A stretch of 64,000 nt of DNA from JACOTK01 sp963743945. Lineage in GTDB: Bacteria > Actinomycetota > Acidimicrobiia > Acidimicrobiales > CADCSY01. Below the pieces are notes generated by a model. That model did not search any database, had not been told where the DNA came from, and saw only the letters and a list, made by a program, of their open reading frames with translations. How positions within the stretch are numbered: position 1 is the stretch's first letter; each line of letters opens with the position of its first letter. Positions 63,065 through 64,000 of this stretch are shown here, piece after piece. The DNA is taken from positions 40,814 through 104,813 of the forward strand of contig CAVURO010000011.1 in assembly GCA_963743945.1 (NCBI GenBank), read 5' to 3'. The translations under genes and the position numbers were made by a program.

Positions 63065-64000
63065 ATGGTTCGATCGGCGGACCGGCACGCCGCACTCAAG
63101 ACCCGCGCAACCAAGCAGCCCGTCGACCTGGCGGCACTTCGGGCTGATTGGCAGGACCGGGCCGGCAAGGCCGGCATGGGCGCCCGCCGGTGGCAGGAGC
63201 TCCTCACCACCGGCCGCAAGCAGCGACGCCGCACTGTCACCCGCACGGTCAACACCTTGCCGGTCCCGCCTGAAGTGCTGGTCGGTTGACGGAGAAGGAC
63301 TCCACGTTCGCCCGTCGTGATGTCCTCCGGGCGTTCGCCGAGTCCGCCACCAACGGCGCCGACGTCACTGTCGTCGAGTCAGCAGCGGATGCGTTCCTCG
63401 CCGGCGCTGGGGTGGTGAGGCTCGCCGAGGACGTCTACTCCACGCCCGAGCATCTCGAGCTGGAGCGCAGGCTCCTCAACGGCGCGTCCTCCGCCGAGAT
63501 GAAGGCGTCGCGATTGTACCGACGCTGTCACCGATGATGTCCTCAACCGCGGCACGGCTGTCGGAGGAGCAGGCGGCGATGGTGCAGCGCATCACCACCT
63601 CCGGCCAAGGTGTCGAGGTCGTGGTCGGGCATCCCGGCTCCGGGAAGACCACCGCCCTCGCTGCCGCCGGTGCTGCTTGGCGCGGACCCGTCCCAGCTGC
63701 CACGTGGTTGGCGCTGCGCTCGCCGCCCGCGCCGCCCAGGAGCTCCAATCAGCGACCCGGATCCCGTCGCACACGCTCGCCGCACTGCTTGGGTCGTCGG
63801 ACCTGCAGACGCTGCCGACGAACAGCGTGGTGATCGTGGACGAGGCCGGCATGGTCGGCACCCACACCCTCGCCACCATCCTCGACCACGCCCAAGCATC
63901 GAAGGCGAAGGTGGTGCTCGTCGGCGACCCGAAGCAACTCCCGGAGATCGACGCCAGCGGCGCCTTCCGGGCCCTCGCCCGCGACCACGACGCCGTGCAA
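63065..64000 (+). pseudogene. Broken TraA/MobF-type relaxase-helicase, runs off the window end
   Basis: Pieces of the C-terminal part of a conjugative relaxase-helicase lie in order in changing frames: DLAALRADWQDRAGKAGMG, then TEKDSTFARRDVLRAFAES, then LSEEQAAMVQRITTSGQGVE followed by a Walker A (VVVGHPGSGKTTALAAAG). Next come AALAARAAQELQ, VVIVDEAGMVGTHTLATILD (Walker B) and KVVLVGDPKQLPEIDASGAF. At least three frame changes occur in about 650 nt (near 63286, 63530 and 63707), and the N-terminal nicking domain is absent. It is a decayed remnant of an integrative conjugative or mobilisable element. Confidence 0.8.

Overview
The window is high-GC DNA from an actinobacterium, most likely a flagellated member of the class Acidimicrobiia. 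It carries a monoderm flagellar set with no flgH or flgI for outer rings. It also has an actinobacterial-style hsp20/hspR pair, an LPxTG-anchored surface protein, a DCD-family dCTP deaminase, IdsA-type prenyl synthase and ccr of the ethylmalonyl-CoA route. The class assignment is inference from gene content; no 16S rRNA is present.

Layout. (1) 45-24945, + strand: a nearly continuous flagellar block: fliD-fliS-fliT-like, flgB-flgC-fliE-fliF-fliG-fliH-fliI-fliJ, a peptidoglycan hydrolase, fliK-flgD-flgE, flbD-motA-motB-fliL-fliM-fliN-fliO-fliP-fliQ-fliR-flhB-flhA, an flhF-like gene, a PilZ gene and a small membrane protein. Most junctions are 1-4 nt stop/start overlaps. (2) 25003-31731, - strand: chemotaxis genes (two cheX-like, two cheY, cheR, cheB), one chemoreceptor and an embedded amidohydrolase. 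(3) 31880-37330: an esterase and two hybrid sensor kinases. One kinase lacks the expected phospho-accepting histidines. (4) 37495-43637, - strand: cheW, cheA and two more chemoreceptors. All three chemoreceptors share a nearly identical ~0.9-kb 3' signalling segment. (5) 43786-46838: methylmalonyl-CoA epimerase, crotonyl-CoA carboxylase/reductase and a divergent thiolase. (6) 46872-50399: recR, dnaX, SRP RNA, two tRNA-Ser and tadA. (7) 50609-59301: small heat-shock protein and its regulator, ABC exporter, HAD hydrolase, prenyl synthase, SURF1, LPxTG protein, DUF4012 protein, dCTP deaminase. (8) 59370-64000: tRNA-Gly followed by an apparent integrated element with a lipoprotein, a PIN-like protein, a tyrosine integrase and a decayed relaxase/helicase.

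The strongest non-gene signal is a repeated promoter motif, CTCAA (once CTCAT), a 15-16 nt spacer, then RCCGATNN or a close variant. It lies upstream of flgB, flbD-mot, fliM, flhA, a cheY operon, cheB and a chemoreceptor operon. It resembles the sigma-28 (FliA/WhiG) consensus and would join motility and chemotaxis into one regulon. The fliM copy is so close to the ATG that the transcript should be leaderless.

Two other features deserve attention. A 17-bp unit repeated three times at the fliI/fliJ junction creates two 6-codon coupled minicistrons. Single-base frameshifts break many otherwise conserved genes (flhA, flhF-like, a cheX-like gene, the esterase, a hybrid kinase, dnaX, the PIN-like gene, the integrase). 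Their number argues for sequence indel errors in most cases, although dnaX, where frame changes are known in other bacteria, deserves a separate check.
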